8,901 nt of DNA from assembly GCA_030648135.1 (NCBI GenBank), contig JAUSIF010000098.1, positions 1 through 8,901 on the forward strand. The letters are read 5' to 3'. Numbering within the stretch: the stretch's first letter is position 1; each line of letters opens with the position of its first letter. Positions 1 to 6,284 of this stretch are shown here, one piece after another. Made by a program: the position numbers and the translations under genes. The notes under the pieces were generated by a model that was not told the DNA's origin, did not search any database, and saw only the letters and a list, made by a program, of their open reading frames with translations. This DNA comes from Xanthobacteraceae bacterium (lineage in GTDB: Bacteria; Pseudomonadota; Alphaproteobacteria; Rhizobiales; Xanthobacteraceae).

Positions 1-511
1 AGCCGGGATCAACGCATTCGACGACGAGCGGCCGGTAGATCAACGCGAGCGTGATCAGGGTCACGGTGGCGCTGGCGACGATGAACAGCAAGGTTTGATC
101 GTCAAGCGCGAGCACATTGCCGAACAGGAAGTGTAGAAGATCGATATTCGTTCCTTTCACCGAGACGATGGTGACGCCGAGGGCGAGAGAAATGAGAAAA
201 AAGACGGCAAGGGCTGCGTCCTCCTTGAGCTCCGTGGTGCGCGCAACCAGACCGGCCAGCAGCGCAATGACGAACCCCGCAACCATCCCTCCCGTGCTCA
301 TTGCTAAAAGGCTGAGACCGGAGATGAGAAAGCCGATCGCTGCGCCCGGCAGGATGGCGTGCGCCATGGCGTCGCCGACAAGGCTCATGCGCCGCAACAT
401 GAGAAAGACGCCGATCGGGCTGGCGCCGAGCGCAAGCGCGCCGACGCCGACCAGCGCCCGGCGCATGAATTCGAATTCGGCGAAAGGGGCAATGAAGGTG
501 TCGTAGAGCAT
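1..511 (-). CDS. aztB: Zinc ABC transporter permease, AztB-like (3' end cut off)
   Basis: This is an integral inner-membrane subunit of a metal-ABC (ABC-3 family) importer, probably for zinc. The first 170 codons are visible and the C-terminus lies beyond position 1. Reading from the ATG at 511, the protein opens with LYDTFIAPFAEFEFMRRAL, then SPIGVFLMLRRMSLVGDAMAH and LPGAAIGFLISG, the typical N-terminal half of ZnuB/TroC/AztB permeases. At least four hydrophobic segments follow one another, and the visible part ends in LIYRPLVVECVDPG, a stretch conserved in this family. The start lies 4 nt after the ATPase stop, so the two genes are surely co-transcribed and perhaps translationally coupled; no strong Shine-Dalgarno is visible. 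The AztB name rests on remembered similarity of the N-terminus; ZnuB or a manganese permease is the alternative. The family call is secure, while zinc specificity is inferred from the name and the Zur-like operator upstream. Confidence 0.88.
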   Translation of the reverse strand, partial: MLYDTFIAPFAEFEFMRRALVGVGALALGASPIGVFLMLRRMSLVGDAMAHAILPGAAIGFLISGLSLLAMSTGGMVAGFVIALLAGLVARTTELKEDAALAVFFLISLALGVTIVSVKGTNIDLLHFLFGNVLALDDQTLLFIVASATVTLITLALIYRPLVVECVDPG

Positions 512-515
512 GTGT

Positions 516-1259
516 TCAGGCCGCCTCGACTGCGCAGGCCGCCGCTTCATCGTCGAAGGCCTCGCACATATGCCGGGCTTTCAAGAGGTTTTCCGGCGTG
601 AGCACGTTTGCGGTGGCGCCCCAGGCGACTTTCTCACGGGCAAGCAAAAGCGTTTCGGGAAAGTTCACCTTGACCAGATCGATATCGTGCAAGGCTGCGA
701 GCACGGTTCGCTTCTCGTCGTGCCAGCGGCGGACGAGATCGAGCAGATCGGCGCAGGTTTTTGCATCTATGGCGATGAATGGCTCGTCGAGCACGATCAC
801 GCGCGCGTCCTGCAGGAGCAGACGAGCGAACAGCATGCGTTGCATCTGCCCGCCGGAAAGCGTCCCGATCGCGCGCTGCTCGAACCCAGTCAGCCCGACC
901 GTGGCGATCGCTTGATGGATGCGGTCGTGCTGTCTTTTTCCAATGCCGCCGAAGAGACCCGTTTCCCGCCACAGCCCCATGGCGACCATGTCATAGACGC
1001 TGATCGGAAAGGACCGATCGATCTCGGCGATCTGCGGTAGATAGGCGATGTCGCGCGGATCGACTCCGTCGCGCGCGATATGACCCGCAAACGGCTTGAG
1101 CGCGCCGACGATGCCTTTGAACAGCGTGGACTTGCCGGCACCATTCGGCCCGACGACGGCGAGCAGCGAGCCCTCCGCGACGGCACCGTCGAGATGATGC
1201 ACGGCCGGATGGCGGTCGTAGCCGAGGGTGAGATCGCGAAACTGGAGTGCCGCGGTCAT
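516..1259 (-). CDS. aztA: Zinc ABC transporter ATP-binding protein, AztA-like
   Basis: This is the cytoplasmic ATPase that powers the metal importer whose permease follows 4 nt downstream. The 247-residue protein has all nucleotide-binding motifs: Walker A GPNGAGKST (37-45), Q-loop LPQ (74-76), ABC signature LSGGQMQR (134-141), Walker B VIVLDEP (154-160) and the switch histidine H191 in ALHDID. Length and the LGYDRHPAVHHL start are typical of AztA/ZnuC/MntB-type metal-ABC ATPases, and I recall this opening from AztA annotations. The chosen start is the ATG at 1259, 6 nt after the stop of a 49-codon ORF; upstream bases (GGTTGAGCCACC) give only a weak ribosome site, so coupling to that ORF is plausible. 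The C-terminus is short and acidic (AFDDEAAA). Manganese or iron transport is a less likely alternative given the Zur-like operator at the operon start. Confidence 0.92.
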   Translation of the reverse strand: MTAALQFRDLTLGYDRHPAVHHLDGAVAEGSLLAVVGPNGAGKSTLFKGIVGALKPFAGHIARDGVDPRDIAYLPQIAEIDRSFPISVYDMVAMGLWRETGLFGGIGKRQHDRIHQAIATVGLTGFEQRAIGTLSGGQMQRMLFARLLLQDARVIVLDEPFIAIDAKTCADLLDLVRRWHDEKRTVLAALHDIDLVKVNFPETLLLAREKVAWGATANVLTPENLLKARHMCEAFDDEAAACAVEAA

Positions 1260-1265
1260 GGTGGC

Positions 1266-1415
1266 TCAACCAATCGCCCAGACGACGGCGACCCACAGGA
1301 GCGCCGCCATGCCGGCCGCGATGGCGATCCGCTGCCCTCCCGACAGACGCAACAGCGAGGTCGAGACGGCGAGGGAGCGGGGCGCGGGATGGATATAAGG
1401 GGCCGTGTCGGGCAT
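1266..1415 (-). CDS. Small single-helix membrane protein at the head of the zinc operon
   Basis: A 49-codon ORF opens with MPDTAPYIHPAPRS and ends with a hydrophobic stretch, about residues 29-49 (RIAIAAGMAALLWVAVVWAIG), that looks like one transmembrane helix. The N-terminal half is polar, proline-rich and slightly basic, so the helix would be a C-terminal anchor. I do not recognise a family. It lies in the same direction as aztA with a 6-nt gap. There is no in-frame extension, because a TAA lies five codons upstream of the ATG. The ATG at 1415 falls inside the putative Zur operator and only about 5 nt after the predicted transcription start, so it would be read as a near-leaderless message. 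It could be a small subunit or modulator of the transporter, a translated leader, or not expressed at all. Confidence 0.5.
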   Translation of the reverse strand: MPDTAPYIHPAPRSLAVSTSLLRLSGGQRIAIAAGMAALLWVAVVWAIG

Positions 1416-1436
1416 GATATCGTTATATTATATCAT
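1414..1436 (-). promoter_or_regulatory. Putative Zur operator of the zinc-uptake operon
   Basis: This AT-rich island in GC-rich DNA is an imperfect palindrome with perfect 7-bp arms, ATGATAT at 1414-1420 and ATATCAT at 1430-1436, around a 9-bp centre. The plus-strand core GTTATATTATATC (1422-1434) differs at one defined base from the Zur-box core GTTATANTATAAC as I remember it for proteobacteria. It overlaps both the -10 element and the start codon of the first ORF of the zinc operon. Binding of Zur with zinc would therefore block RNA polymerase directly. Fur, Mur or Irr boxes look different, so Zur is the best guess. The assignment combines visible symmetry, the remembered consensus and gene context. 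Confidence 0.65.
1427..1435 (-). promoter_or_regulatory. Extended -10 promoter for the zinc-uptake operon
   Basis: On the minus strand the sequence TGATATAAT is a perfect extended -10 (TGN plus TATAAT, the hexamer at 1432-1427). No good -35 lies at 16-18 bp; TTGTAT at 15 bp (1453-1448) is the nearest. Predicted transcription would start near 1420, about 5 nt before the ATG at 1415. The element sits fully inside the putative Zur operator. Confidence 0.5.
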
Positions 1437-1463
1437 TTTCCGAATCGATACAATATGTCATCG

Positions 1464-1497
1464 GCAGCCCACCCCCCTGCCTTACCAAGCGGGCTGC
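1464..1497. other. Inverted repeat after the creatininase-family gene
   Basis: GCAGCCC (1464-1470) and GGGCTGC (1491-1497) are perfect 7-bp arms around a 20-base loop. They lie between the stop of the creatininase-family gene and the zinc-operon promoter, so the element might end or weaken read-through from the upstream gene. There is no T-tract after it on either strand and the loop is long, so it is not a standard intrinsic terminator. Confidence 0.25.
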
Positions 1498-1531
1498 GCC
1501 TCAGCCGTGACTGTTTCGGAAATTCACCCCG

Positions 1532-2338
1532 CTATGCGCGCGGGCCTTGCTTCAGCCGCTTCAAATCGAAGCGCTGAACGTCTTCGAGCAACTGGACGAA
1601 GGCGCGGGCGCCGTGCTCGATCGCCTTCTCGCCCTTCTCTTTTGACGCGAGCGTCGCGTCGCCGACTGCACCGGCAGGGTTCAGATCCTGCGTCATCCAG
1701 CCGAAGCCCGCGGGCCGATAGGCGCGCAACTTCGTGAACTCCTTTTCCATGGCAAGCGTCGCCGGCACGAAATTCTTGGCCTTACTCTTGCGCACGGTCT
1801 CGGGCCGGCCGGCGAGCATCAGCGAGGTCTCGATATCGCCGGCATGGATGCCGTGGATGCGCTCGACGTCGGTGAAGAGTTTTTGCGGATAGCCCAGGCG
1901 ATGCCAGGAGGTCGCGACCGCGAGCATCTTGAGGCGCGCGCGCAGGTCGCGCGCGATCAAGTCGAGGATCGAGTTGTTGCCGCCGTGAGACGTGATCATC
2001 ACCAGCTTACGCACGCCGGCGCGGTGCACGGCCTCGCCGATCTCGGTCCAGGCGCGCAAGACCGTCTCGGTGGAAAACGTCAGCGTTCCCGGAAATTCTA
2101 GATGCTCGTAGGACTGGCCGACCCGTTGGATCGGCAGGAAGGTCACCGGCAGCTTTTCCGGCAGCAGAGCATAGACGCGCGCGAGATAAGCTTCCGCGAT
2201 GAAGCCGTCGACCCCGAGCGGCAGATGTGGGCCGTGCTGCTCGACCGCGGCGACCGGCAGCACGGCAATCCAGCGCGCGCAATCGCCGGCGCGGAAGTCC
2301 TCCCAGGTCATTTCGGTCCACAGACGCTTGGGCAACAT
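1532..2338 (-). CDS. Creatininase-family amidohydrolase
   Basis: This is a metal-dependent hydrolase of the creatininase/creatinine amidohydrolase fold, whose members cleave cyclic amides or N-formyl groups of heterocycles. The 268-residue protein is close to the usual family length. Visible motifs are VEQHGPHLPLGVD (32-44; likely ligands E33, H35, D44), TSHGGNN (116-122; H118) and GIHAGDIETS (163-172; H165, E170). As I recall, Pseudomonas creatininase has an HxE pair at the second motif; here it is HGGN, as in deformylase-like and uncharacterised members, so creatinine need not be the substrate. The start ATG at 2338 follows a good ribosome site (GAGG, 5-nt gap on the minus strand). It is divergent from an NMT1/THI5-like importer, which suggests that it acts on the imported compound. 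No signal peptide is seen, so it is cytoplasmic. The family is secure and the substrate unknown. Confidence 0.9.
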   Translation of the reverse strand: MLPKRLWTEMTWEDFRAGDCARWIAVLPVAAVEQHGPHLPLGVDGFIAEAYLARVYALLPEKLPVTFLPIQRVGQSYEHLEFPGTLTFSTETVLRAWTEIGEAVHRAGVRKLVMITSHGGNNSILDLIARDLRARLKMLAVATSWHRLGYPQKLFTDVERIHGIHAGDIETSLMLAGRPETVRKSKAKNFVPATLAMEKEFTKLRAYRPAGFGWMTQDLNPAGAVGDATLASKEKGEKAIEHGARAFVQLLEDVQRFDLKRLKQGPRA

Positions 2339-2361
2339 GGCATCCTCACGGAAGTCCGGGC

Positions 2362-2390
2362 AACCTAGGGTCCGGCCGCCGCCGTCGCAA
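2362..2390 (-). promoter_or_regulatory. Candidate promoter for the creatininase-family gene
   Basis: On the minus strand TTGCGA (2390-2385) is followed after 17 bp by TAGGTT (2367-2362). The -35 is preceded by C, giving the CTTG start common in alphaproteobacterial promoters. The -10 is poor, with three of six consensus bases. Transcription would start about 15-20 nt before the ATG at 2338. Confidence 0.35.
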
Positions 2391-2432
2391 GCGCGGTGTT
2401 CGCATCACAAATGACCGCGGACGTCTTCCCGG

Positions 2433-2463
2433 TGGGCAAGCTTTGCGTCCTCGCTTATAAGCG
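2433..2463 (+). promoter_or_regulatory. Candidate promoter and palindromic operator for the importer operon
   Basis: TGGGCA (2433-2438) and TATAAG (2456-2461) are separated by 17 bp and form a plausible sigma-70 promoter. The -10 lies within a perfect 12-bp palindrome, CGCTTATAAGCG (2452-2463), that could bind a dimeric repressor. Predicted transcription starts near 2468, leaving a leader of about 12 nt with the ribosome site GAGG (2470-2473) 6 nt before the ATG. There is no room for a riboswitch in this leader. Confidence 0.4.
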
Positions 2464-2479
2464 GCACACGAGGTGAAGA

Positions 2480-3499
2480 ATGGATCTTGGGTTATTCCGT
2501 CGCTACGTGCGGTTTGCCGCGTTCGCCGGCTCATTGCTCTACGCCGCTTTGCCGGTTTCTGCCGCCGACAAGGTAACCTTCGGCACCAATTGGGTCGCCG
2601 AGGCCGAGCATGGCGGTTTCTATCAGGCCGTCGCCGACGGCACCTATACAAAATATGGGCTCGAAGTCACCATCATCCCCGGCGGGCCGCAGATCAACAA
2701 CCGCCTGCTGCTCGCGGTCGGCAAGCTCGATTTCGCCATGGGCGCGAACATGCTGCAGGCTTTCGCCGCGGTCGAGCAGAAGATCCCGACCGTGGTCATC
2801 GCCGCCATGTTCCAGAAGGACCCGCAAGTGCTGCTCGTCCATCCCGACGCCGGCATCGAAACATTCGCCGACCTCAAGAAGATCAATATTTTGGTCTCCA
2901 AGGATGGGCTTGCGAGCTATTTTCAGTGGCTCAAGTCCGAGCACGGCTTCCGCGAGGAACAGGTGCGGCCCTATACCTTCAACCCGCAACCTTTCCTCGC
3001 CGACAAGAAGCTTGCCATGCAGGGCTACGTGACCTCGGAACCCTATGTGATCGAGAAGCGGGCCGGATTCAGGCCGAAGATCTTCCTGCTCGCCGACCAG
3101 GGCTTCGACGCCTATTCGACCACCATCGAGACGCGCATCGACCTCGTCGAGAGGAAACCCGATCTCGTACGCCGCTTCGTCGATGCCTCGAACATCGGCT
3201 GGTACAATTATCTCTACGGCGACAACAGAGGCGCGAACAAGCTGATCAAGAAGGACAACCCCGAGATAACCGACGACCTCATCGCCTTCTCGATCGCCAA
3301 GATGAAGGAGTTCGGCATCGTCGATTCGGGTGATTCGGTGAGTCTGGGGATCGGCGCGATGCAAGAGCTGCGGGTGAAGAGCTTCTTCGACAAGATGGTA
3401 AAGGCCGGCGTCGTGAAGTCCACGGTCGATTGGAAGAAGGCTTTCACGCTTTCATTCGTGAACCATAAAGTCGGCCTCGATCTGCGACCAAAGAACTGA
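2480..3499 (+). CDS. ABC transporter substrate-binding protein, NMT1/THI5-like
   Basis: This is the periplasmic ligand-binding component of the importer encoded with the next two genes. The 339-residue protein starts with a Sec signal peptide: RR at 7-8, a hydrophobic core at about 12-26, and likely cleavage after VSA or VSAA (residue 28 or 29). The mature part begins VTFGTNWVAEAEHGGFYQAVADG and continues with YGLEVTIIPGGPQ, the classic opening of NMT1/THI5/SsuA-like proteins that bind thiamine pyrimidine precursors, sulfonates, nitrate or related small molecules. Later segments (FADLKKINILVSKDGLASYF, YVTSEPYVIEK, RKPDLVRRFVDAS) fit the same fold. The start has a good ribosome site (GAGG, 6-nt gap). 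The ligand cannot be decided from sequence; a heterocycle or amide acted on by the divergent hydrolase is an inference. Confidence 0.9.
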   Translation: MDLGLFRRYVRFAAFAGSLLYAALPVSAADKVTFGTNWVAEAEHGGFYQAVADGTYTKYGLEVTIIPGGPQINNRLLLAVGKLDFAMGANMLQAFAAVEQKIPTVVIAAMFQKDPQVLLVHPDAGIETFADLKKINILVSKDGLASYFQWLKSEHGFREEQVRPYTFNPQPFLADKKLAMQGYVTSEPYVIEKRAGFRPKIFLLADQGFDAYSTTIETRIDLVERKPDLVRRFVDASNIGWYNYLYGDNRGANKLIKKDNPEITDDLIAFSIAKMKEFGIVDSGDSVSLGIGAMQELRVKSFFDKMVKAGVVKSTVDWKKAFTLSFVNHKVGLDLRPKN

Positions 3500-3516
3500 G
3501 ATCAGCGCGCACACCC

Positions 3517-4320
3517 ATGTCCGCCTCAGTCTCCGCCCGCGAGGAGAAGTCCTCCGCAGCTTCGGCTGGCGGGCCGCTCGCCGCCTTTCGCAATGTCGGC
3601 AAGAGCTTTCCGAATGGTGTGACCGCGCTGAAAAATCTCGACCTCGCTGTCCGCGAGGGCGAGTTTCTGAGCCTGCTCGGGCCCTCGGGCTGCGGCAAGT
3701 CGACGGCGCTGCGCCTGCTCGCGGGTCTCGCCGAGCCGAGCGAAGGCGATATTCTCCGGCGCGACGGCAGCGGCCCGCGCGAGATCGGCTTCGTGTTCCA
3801 GGAGCCGACGCTCATGCCCTGGACCACCGTCGCCCAGAATGTGCGCCTACCGCTGCGGCTCAAGGGCGTCGCCCGACACGAGGCGATGCCGCGCGTCGAA
3901 GAGGCGCTGGCGCTGGTCGGTCTCGGCGATTTTCGCGACGCTTACCCGCGCGAGCTTTCGGGCGGTATGCGCATGCGCGTCTCGATCGCACGCGCGCTCG
4001 TCACTCGCCCGCGGCTCCTGTTGATGGACGAGCCCTTCGCTGCCCTCGACGAGATCACGCGCTTCAAGCTCAATGACGAACTGCGTACGCTGTGGCGCAC
4101 GCTCGGATGCACGATCGTCTTCGTCACCCATTCGGTGTTCGAGTCGGTCTATCTCTCGACCCGTATTTTGATGTTCACGCCGCGGCCCGGACGCATCGCG
4201 GCCGAATTCACGATCGAGGCGAGCGAGCCGCGCGAGGCCCCCTTCCGCACCTCCGCCGAATATGGTGCTGAATGCCGCAAGGTTTCCGCCGCACTCGCGC
4301 GGGTCATGGGAGAAGGCTGA
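3517..4320 (+). CDS. ABC transporter ATP-binding protein (SsuB/TauB/ThiZ type)
   Basis: This is the cytoplasmic ATPase of the NMT1/THI5-like importer, 267 residues. Motifs in order are Walker A GPSGCGKST (55-63), Q-loop FQEP (94-97), ABC signature LSGGMRMR (147-154), Walker B LLLMDEPF (167-174), D-loop ALD and switch H205 in VTHSVFESVYL. The GPSGCGKST box, the MPW after the Q-loop and the THSVFE region are typical of nitrate/sulfonate/taurine/thiamine-precursor ATPases. The first 20 or so residues are a serine/alanine-rich extension before the domain. The gene begins 17 nt after the binding-protein stop; the ribosome site is weak, so the start could be read by coupling. Its stop overlaps the permease start (TGATG). 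Confidence 0.93.
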   Translation: MSASVSAREEKSSAASAGGPLAAFRNVGKSFPNGVTALKNLDLAVREGEFLSLLGPSGCGKSTALRLLAGLAEPSEGDILRRDGSGPREIGFVFQEPTLMPWTTVAQNVRLPLRLKGVARHEAMPRVEEALALVGLGDFRDAYPRELSGGMRMRVSIARALVTRPRLLLMDEPFAALDEITRFKLNDELRTLWRTLGCTIVFVTHSVFESVYLSTRILMFTPRPGRIAAEFTIEASEPREAPFRTSAEYGAECRKVSAALARVMGEG

Positions 4321-5141
4321 TGGCCGCGCTGAAGCCCTCCCCGGGCGAACGCGCGCCGCACGCCGAGCGGCGGCTGCGTTATCTCCTGCCCGCGCTCGCG
4401 CTGGCCATAGTCATCATCGGCTGGGATCTCGCCGTGCGCCTAAACTCCATTCCGCCCTATATCCTGCCCGGACCGGGCCTGGTGATGGAGACGCTCGTCG
4501 CAGACTGGAGCGTGCTCTCGACCTCGCTCATGGTCACACTCGAGACCACCGCCTTGGCGCTTTTCGCCGCCACCGTCGGCGGCGTGGCGCTCGCGATCCT
4601 GTTCGCGAGCTCGCGGCTGGTCGAGCTTTCGCTGTTTCCCTTCGCGGTAATCCTGCAGGTCACGCCCGTCATCGCCATCGCGCCGCTGCTTCTCGTCTAT
4701 CTCGAACCGAACACGGCGGTGCTGGTGTGCGCCTGGATCGTCGCCTTCTTTCCAGTGCTGTCCAACACCGCACTCGGGCTTGTTTCGGTCGACCACAATC
4801 TGCGCGACCTGTTCGCCCTCTATGGCGCCGGACGCGTGAAGACGCTCGTGCTGTTGCGGATTCCGGCGGCATTGCCCTACTTCCTCGGCGGCTTGCGCAT
4901 CGCCGGCGGTCTGGCGCTGATCGGCGCCGTCGTCGCCGAGATCGCCGCTGGCTCCGCCGGCAAGGGTTCCGGCCTCGCCTATCGCATCGTCGAGTCGGGC
5001 TACCGGCTCAATGTCCCGCGCATGTTCGCGGCTCTTCTGCTCGTCTCCCTCGCCGGCATTGCGATCTTCGCCGTACTCACGTTTCTCCAGCACCTCGTGC
5101 TGCGGCGCTGGCACGAAAGCGCGCTCAAGCAAGAGCGATGA
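4320..5141 (+). CDS. ABC transporter permease (SsuC/TauC/ThiX type)
   Basis: This is the inner-membrane subunit of the NMT1/THI5-like importer, 273 residues. I choose the ATG at 4320 because it overlaps the ATPase stop as TGATG, a normal coupling arrangement; the in-frame ATG at 4272 would overlap the ATPase by 49 nt and add an arginine-rich segment unlike the family. Hydrophobic segments are visible at about 21-40, 73-97, 105-127, 132-153, 187-211 and 233-259. The loop ALYGAGRVKTLVLLRIPAALP (166-186) is the cytoplasmic EAA-type coupling motif of BPD_transp_1 permeases. It ends the importer operon and converges with the methyltransferase gene, the two stops being only 59 bp apart. Confidence 0.92.
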   Translation: MAALKPSPGERAPHAERRLRYLLPALALAIVIIGWDLAVRLNSIPPYILPGPGLVMETLVADWSVLSTSLMVTLETTALALFAATVGGVALAILFASSRLVELSLFPFAVILQVTPVIAIAPLLLVYLEPNTAVLVCAWIVAFFPVLSNTALGLVSVDHNLRDLFALYGAGRVKTLVLLRIPAALPYFLGGLRIAGGLALIGAVVAEIAAGSAGKGSGLAYRIVESGYRLNVPRMFAALLLVSLAGIAIFAVLTFLQHLVLRRWHESALKQER

Positions 5142-5200
5142 AAGTAAAAGACTTTTTCGATACGCGCGCGCATCCGCTGCCGGCCGCGAGCGATCATCGG

Positions 5201-6190
5201 TCACGTAGACTTTGCTTTTGTCGCATCGCTCGTTCGGTCGGTCGACCGCCACACGGTCAAATAGTCGCCGAGCAGATAACGCAAGCGACCCGCGGTTCGC
5301 TTATAGGCTCCGATGGAGGCAATATGCCGCCACATGGTGCGCCGGCGGAAAAAAGCTGCAAGCGCGGTCGCATGCTCTGGAAAACGGAACCAATTCGGGT
5401 CCGGCCCGGCGAGACGGCGAAACAACAAAGCAGTATTCCGCCGCGTGTCGTCGAACGGCGCAAAACCGCCTTTCGCCGCCATCATCACCAGGGTTTCGTG
5501 GGTAAAGCCGTGTAAATGTCCGAAATGGAAAAGCCCGATTGGAGTTTTGTGCGGTTCGGCCATGTCGGGAACCAGGAGATGCAGATTGCCGCCAGGGACC
5601 AGGAGCTGGTGGAACCGTCGGAGGTTGGCGAGCGGATTGCGCATGTGCTCGAGCACGTGATTGCACGTGATGAGGTCGAACTGGCGTCCGCCAAAATCGA
5701 TCTGCATGAACGGCGCGACATGGACTTTCACGCCGTAGGTTCGCTCGGCATAGCGCGCATAGCCTACATTGGGCTCGACTCCCTCGACTTCATAACCTTG
5801 ACGTTGCGCCGTCGCGAGAAACTCGCCTCCGCCCGAGCCGACGTCGAGAATGCGCATGACGGATTTTAACACCGAAGCCAGCATTTGCAGCCGTTCCTCG
5901 GCGTTGCGCAGACTGCGTAGAATCGATACCGGTGTCGGTTCCGCGGCACCTTGATAATGTATCCGGTAGTGGCGTTCGTAATAGCGGTTAATCTCCTCGT
6001 CAGTCGGCATCGGATCGAGGAAGATCAAGCCGCATTGGCGGCACATCACATTGATGAGCGGATTGAGCCAACGGTCGCGGCGGCCGACAACGAGAAAGCT
6101 TTCGCCTCCGCACAGATTGCAGGGCACGCGGCTTCCCGAATACCGGAATCGGCGTCGCCGCGCCAAGAGAACCCGCAAAAAGGAAGACAT
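5201..6190 (-). CDS. SAM-dependent class I methyltransferase with N-terminal zinc ribbon
   Basis: This 329-residue protein probably transfers a methyl group from S-adenosylmethionine to an unknown acceptor. Two CxxC pairs (CNLC 24-27, CRQC 50-53) form a likely zinc ribbon. The Rossmann core follows, with motif I ILDVGSGGGEF (114-124), the acidic VEP (138-140), FDLITCNHVLEH (171-182) and LLVPGGNLHLLVPD (196-209). This layout is that of Methyltransf_23-like enzymes, often found near surface-polysaccharide genes, though none are nearby here. The ATG at 6190 has a Shine-Dalgarno AGGAG about 10 nt upstream. The frame stays open to an ATG at 6376, but that extension lacks family-like sequence. GC content looks about 55%, lower than flanking genes, so horizontal acquisition is possible. 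The C-terminal 60 or so residues are basic and not recognised. Confidence 0.87.
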   Translation of the reverse strand: MSSFLRVLLARRRRFRYSGSRVPCNLCGGESFLVVGRRDRWLNPLINVMCRQCGLIFLDPMPTDEEINRYYERHYRIHYQGAAEPTPVSILRSLRNAEERLQMLASVLKSVMRILDVGSGGGEFLATAQRQGYEVEGVEPNVGYARYAERTYGVKVHVAPFMQIDFGGRQFDLITCNHVLEHMRNPLANLRRFHQLLVPGGNLHLLVPDMAEPHKTPIGLFHFGHLHGFTHETLVMMAAKGGFAPFDDTRRNTALLFRRLAGPDPNWFRFPEHATALAAFFRRRTMWRHIASIGAYKRTAGRLRYLLGDYLTVWRSTDRTSDATKAKST

Positions 6191-6262
6191 ATTCGCGGTA
6201 CTCCTGCTCGATTTCAGTCGCGGGGAACGCCAACTGGGCGGTACTCGGAGCTCGTCAAGGTC

Positions 6263-6284
6263 TTGTGCCGCGACAGTGGCACAA
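6263..6284. promoter_or_regulatory. Inverted repeat, possible operator
   Basis: TTGTGCC (6263-6269) and GGCACAA (6278-6284) are exact reverse complements separated by 8 bp. The symmetry and spacing (about 15 bp between arm centres) suit a dimeric helix-turn-helix regulator. It lies about 160 bp upstream of the putative -35 of the E1 operon and about 73 bp upstream of the methyltransferase start. It might instead form a hairpin in the methyltransferase leader. Confidence 0.35.

Noticed and set aside
466..477. Tandem GAATTCGAATTC
   Set aside because: It simply encodes the EFEF of the permease N-terminus.
2431..2446. Sigma-54-like GG...GC pair (TGGGCA and TTTGC) upstream of the importer
   Set aside because: The GG to GC spacing is one base off in either alignment, and sigma-54 promoters tolerate almost no spacing change.
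2531..3364. Minus-strand open frame of about 277 codons opposite the binding protein
   Set aside because: Shadow frame; the plus strand has a signal peptide and NMT1/THI5-like sequence, while this one has no family-like motif.
3496..3501. CTGAGA, part of the TPP riboswitch core, after the THI5-like binding protein
   Set aside because: It is formed by the stop codon of the binding-protein gene and lacks the rest of the conserved riboswitch sequence; the 17-nt gap is far too short.
5141..5157. AAAGT-AAAAG-ACTTT hairpin followed by T's after the permease stop
   Set aside because: Only a 5-bp AT stem; too weak to call a terminator, although the convergent 59-bp gap would be a natural place for one.
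4440..5252. Long open frame on the minus strand opposite the importer permease (about 270 codons)
   Set aside because: Its composition (runs of D, E, R, G, Q) is the usual shadow of a GC-rich gene, and the plus-strand permease there is unambiguous.
4262..5515. Long plus-strand open frame of about 417 codons overlapping the permease and methyltransferase
   Set aside because: Arginine/alanine-rich out-of-frame translation with no recognisable domain; it runs through two well supported genes.
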